DNA of 64,000 bases. Origin: VRUE01 sp963780815. GTDB taxonomy: Bacteria > Actinomycetota > Thermoleophilia > Solirubrobacterales > 70-9. Location of the stretch: positions 205,370 to 269,369 of the forward strand of contig CAWADG010000014.1 of NCBI GenBank assembly GCA_963780815.1, in the 5' to 3' direction. This document shows, one piece after another, positions 55,471-64,000 of the stretch (position 1 is its first letter; each line of letters starts with the position of its first letter). Below the pieces are notes generated by a model. That model searched no databases. It was given only the letters and a program-made list of their open reading frames with translations, and was not told the DNA's origin. A program made the translations under genes and the position numbers.

Positions 55471-56295
55471 ATGGCCCACGGAAAACGCTACCGGCAGCAG
55501 TACGGCAAGGTGCAGCGCACCCAGGCATACCCGCCGGCCGAGGCGATCGCGCTGATCAAGGAGACCGCGAGCGCCAAGTTCGATGAGACCGTCGAGCTGC
55601 ACATCAGGCTCGGGGTCAACGTGCGCCACGCCGAGGAGCAGCTGCGGGGAACGCTCGCGCTCCCGCACGGCCTTGGCAAAGACGTCACCGTCGCCGTCTT
55701 CGCCGACGGCCAGCAGGCGCGGGACGCCGAGGCTGCCGGCGCCGATTTCGTCGGCGGCCAGGATCTCGCCGAGAAAGTCCAGGAGGGATGGACCGACTTC
55801 GACATCGCGATCTCGACCCCGGACATGATGAAGACGGTCGGCCAGCTCGGCCGCGTCCTCGGCCCACAGGGCAAGATGCCGAACCCCAAGGTCGGCACGG
55901 TCACCGACGACATCGAGAAGGCCGTCACCGAGTCCAAGGCCGGCAAGGTCGAGTACCGCACCGACCGGCAGGCGATCGTCCACCTCGCGATCGGCAAGGC
56001 GAGCTTCGACGCCGGGAAGCTGCTCGAGAACTATATGGCGGTGGTCGAGGAGATCAACCGCGCCAAGCCATCATCCGCCAAGGGCCGCTACATCCTCTCG
56101 GCGACGCTGACGACGACGATGGGCCCGGGGATCAGGGTCGACACCTCGAAGGTCAAAGATGCCGACGGGCCTGTGCCCGCCGGCCCCGGACCCGAAGCGG
56201 AGGAGCCGGCGGAAGATGGCCCGAGCGAGGAGGAGTCGCAATCTGCTTCCTCTATGACGAGCGAGGGCACCGCAGAGGAGCCGGCGACCGCCTAA
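55471..56295 (+). CDS. rplA: 50S ribosomal protein L1 with acidic C-terminal tail
   Basis: 274 aa; L1 usually has about 230. Residues 1-227 are a standard L1 (MAHGKRYRQQYGKVQRTQAY; LGPQGKMPNPKVGTVTDD; the two-domain rRNA/mRNA-binding fold). Residues 228-274 form an acidic Pro/Glu/Ser tail containing PSEEESQSASS. The DNA for this tail (56219-56268) closely matches a segment in the L10 tail (57063-57112), 27 bases being identical without gap. L1 binds 23S rRNA at the E-site stalk and in many bacteria represses its own operon. Confidence 0.94.
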   Translation: MAHGKRYRQQYGKVQRTQAYPPAEAIALIKETASAKFDETVELHIRLGVNVRHAEEQLRGTLALPHGLGKDVTVAVFADGQQARDAEAAGADFVGGQDLAEKVQEGWTDFDIAISTPDMMKTVGQLGRVLGPQGKMPNPKVGTVTDDIEKAVTESKAGKVEYRTDRQAIVHLAIGKASFDAGKLLENYMAVVEEINRAKPSSAKGRYILSATLTTTMGPGIRVDTSKVKDADGPVPAGPGPEAEEPAEDGPSEEESQSASSMTSEGTAEEPATA

Positions 56296-56365
56296 ACTCA
56301 GCCGCCGCACGCCCGAGACCACCGGCGGGGCCGCACAGGCCCGGAAGCCCGGTGCAGGTGAGACG
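56296..56365 (+). promoter_or_regulatory. Probable ribosomal protein L10 leader
   Basis: The 70-base gap before rplJ can fold as an outer stem CACCGG/CCGGTG round an inner hairpin GGGCC-GCACA-GGCCC, followed by GCAGGTGAGACG just before the start. Position and the late GCAGGTGA element resemble L10-leader RNAs, where L10-L12 binds to repress translation. This is a visual match only. Confidence 0.5.
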
Positions 56366-57157
56366 ATGAACCGAGAAGAAAAGGCAGCAACAATCGAGGA
56401 GGTCGCGTCCCAGATCGAGGGCGCCGCGGCGATCTTCGCGGTCGACTATCGCGGCATCAGCGTCCCGCAGGCAGCCGAGCTGCGGGGAAAACTGCGCGAA
56501 GCCGACGCCAGCTTTCGGATCGTCAAGAACCGGCTCACCAAACTCGCCGCCGAGAAGGCGGGCGAGGAGCGGCTCTCGGCCCTGCTCGAGGGTCCGACAG
56601 CCCTCACCTTCGTCCGCGGCGACACCGCCCAGGCGGCGAAGGCGATCACGACCTTCAACAAAGAGCACGAGGTCCTCAGCTTCAAGGGCGGCTTCATGGA
56701 CGGCGTCGACCTCGACGAGGAAAAGTTCACTTCGATCGCCCGGCTGCCCTCGCGCGAAGTTCTCGATGGCCAGCTCGCCGGAATCGTCGCCAGCCCGCTG
56801 ACCGGCCTCGTCCGCGGCCTCGGCTCGATGATCCAGGGGCTCGCCCTCCAGCTCGGCCAGATCGCCGAGAAAGGGCTCGTCACCGGCGAGCCCCCTACCG
56901 AATCAGCCGCGGGTCCTGTCGCCGATGAGGACTCCTCGTCCTCGCGGGACGACGCTGCGGGCGAGGAGCCCACATCGACACCACCCGCGGCAGATGCCGA
57001 GGAGGCTCCCGCCGACCCCGGAAGCGAAGCTGAGGAGTCGGCGGCTGATGGCGAAGCCGAAAGCCCGAGCGAGGAGGAGTCGCAATCTGATTCCCCTACG
57101 ACGCGCGAGGGCGATGAATCTTCAGACAGTTCAAATGACGAGGAGGACACTGAGTAA
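56366..57157 (+). CDS. rplJ: 50S ribosomal protein L10 with long acidic C-terminal tail
   Basis: 263 aa; the usual length is about 170-180. Residues 1-173 are L10 (MNREEKAATIEEVASQIEGA; FAVDYRGISVPQAAELRGKL; SFRIVKNRLTKLAA) including the helix that binds L12 dimers near 150-172. Residues 174-263 are a low-complexity tail of Glu, Asp, Ser, Ala and Pro, ending SSDSSNDEEDTE, with PSEEESQSDSP shared with the L1 tail. The tail follows the L12-binding helix, so it would extend from the factor-binding stalk. The stop TAA directly abuts the rplL ATG. Confidence 0.94.
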   Translation: MNREEKAATIEEVASQIEGAAAIFAVDYRGISVPQAAELRGKLREADASFRIVKNRLTKLAAEKAGEERLSALLEGPTALTFVRGDTAQAAKAITTFNKEHEVLSFKGGFMDGVDLDEEKFTSIARLPSREVLDGQLAGIVASPLTGLVRGLGSMIQGLALQLGQIAEKGLVTGEPPTESAAGPVADEDSSSSRDDAAGEEPTSTPPAADAEEAPADPGSEAEESAADGEAESPSEEESQSDSPTTREGDESSDSSNDEEDTE

Positions 57158-57553
57158 ATGGCAACGAAAACTTCGACAGAGGACTGGATCGAGGAGCTGA
57201 AGGGCATCTCGGTCCTGGAACTCTCCGAGCGGATCAAAGCGCTCGAGGAGGAGTTCGGCGTATCCGCGACCGCGGTCGCGGCGGCTGCACCTGCAGCTGC
57301 CGGCGCCGTCGCTGGCGACGGCGACGGTGGCGGCGAAGAGGCCTCGACGGTCGACGTGGTCCTGACCGAGGTCGGCGGCCAGAAGGTGCCGGTGATCAAG
57401 GTCGTCCGCGCCGCGACCGGCCTCGGCCTGAAAGAGGCCAAGGCGCTGGTCGACGAGGCCCCGAAACCGATCAAAGAGGGCATCGAGCGCGACGAAGCCG
57501 AGAAGATCAAGGGCGAACTCGAGGAGGCTGGAGCCACGGTCGAGCTCAAATAG
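57158..57553 (+). CDS. rplL: 50S ribosomal protein L7/L12
   Basis: 131 aa. The N-terminal dimerisation and L10-binding region (WIEELKGISVLELSERIKAL) is followed by an Ala/Gly-rich hinge (VAAAAPAAAGAVAGDGDGGG), then the C-terminal factor-binding domain (VIKVVRAATGLGLKEAKALV, EKIKGELEEAGATVELK). ATG 57158 directly follows the rplJ stop, implying coupled translation in the L10-L12 unit. Confidence 0.96.
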   Translation: MATKTSTEDWIEELKGISVLELSERIKALEEEFGVSATAVAAAAPAAAGAVAGDGDGGGEEASTVDVVLTEVGGQKVPVIKVVRAATGLGLKEAKALVDEAPKPIKEGIERDEAEKIKGELEEAGATVELK

Positions 57554-57570
57554 CTTGAGTCGCCCAAAAC

Positions 57571-57640
57571 GGCCCCAGGCATGGGGGATGCCTGAGGCCG
57601 AGCGCGGCCGTGTGATATTTTTCGCGGTCGCGCGCCTGTT
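57571..57640 (+). promoter_or_regulatory. Hairpins between rplL and rpoB (attenuator or processing site)
   Basis: GGCCCCAGGCAT (57571-57582) pairs with ATGCCTGAGGCC (57588-57599) with one mismatch. A second stem, GCGCGGCCG with CGGTCGCGC, encloses a T-rich loop just after it. A rplL-rpoB attenuator or RNase-cut hairpin is known from other bacteria; no uninterrupted T-run follows, so partial termination or processing is more likely than a full stop. Confidence 0.5.
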
Positions 57641-57704
57641 GTCATTCCCTCGCAATATCTGCGCTGTATCCACGTCCCTCTGACCGCCCGAGGAGTCGCC
57701 CACT

Positions 57705-64000
<6,296 letters not shown>

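Overview
The window is high-GC, single-chromosome bacterial DNA. The ribosomal/RNA-polymerase cluster at the right end (rpmG-secE-nusG-rplK-rplA-rplJ-rplL-rpoB-rpoC), the actinobacterial flavour of RpoB/RpoC, and the secreted repeat proteins on the left suggest a deep actinobacterium of the class Thermoleophilia (Solirubrobacterales or a relative). That placement is inference from gene style, not a database match.

The left 52 kb is an accessory locus built from one tandemly repeated unit. Two families of very large secreted proteins alternate, all on the + strand and nearly all with overlapping or abutting stop/start codons. Family A (about 930 aa) has a signal peptide, an AGGHPD motif and four divergent Cys-containing repeats. 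Family B (about 880-1440 aa) has a signal peptide, an NHL-type propeller, two to six Fn3-like repeats, usually a CRAYEL Cys module and a TolB/PD40-like propeller, and often a short Cys loop with a Lys-rich tail. Each family splits into an alpha and a beta subtype, and the order B-alpha, A-alpha, B-beta, A-beta recurs three times. Module 1: A1 (1-2724), B1 (2757-7507), A2 (7540-10312). Module 2: B2, A3, B3, A4 (14679-28107). Module 3: B5, A5, B6, A6 (38356-52442), preceded by an extra Fn3-only protein, B4. Modules 1 and 2 are each followed by a small-gene block (10439-14468 and 28226-31667) of secreted helical proteins, single-repeat relatives of family A, and a lipoprotein. The lipoprotein genes are almost identical between blocks.

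Module 2 and both blocks are intact. The large genes of modules 1 and 3 carry many frameshifts and one nonsense codon, while the 11.5 kb of housekeeping DNA to the right has none. The disruptions are therefore either real decay or consensus errors confined to the repetitive part.

Between modules 2 and 3 lies a regulatory island: one ordinary TetR regulator (+) and two proteins with two TetR DNA-binding domains each (-). The second double-TetR gene diverges from module 3 across a perfect 10-bp inverted repeat and a good sigma70-type promoter. This suggests TetR control of module 3.

The right part starts with tRNA-Thr(GGT), followed after one base by an acyl-CoA dehydrogenase, then the standard ribosomal/transcription operon. 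Oddities there are acidic C-terminal tails on L1 and L10 that share a near-identical DNA segment, a long charged N-terminal extension on SecE, a TTG start for rpoB, and hairpins between rplL and rpoB. rpoC runs off the window end.
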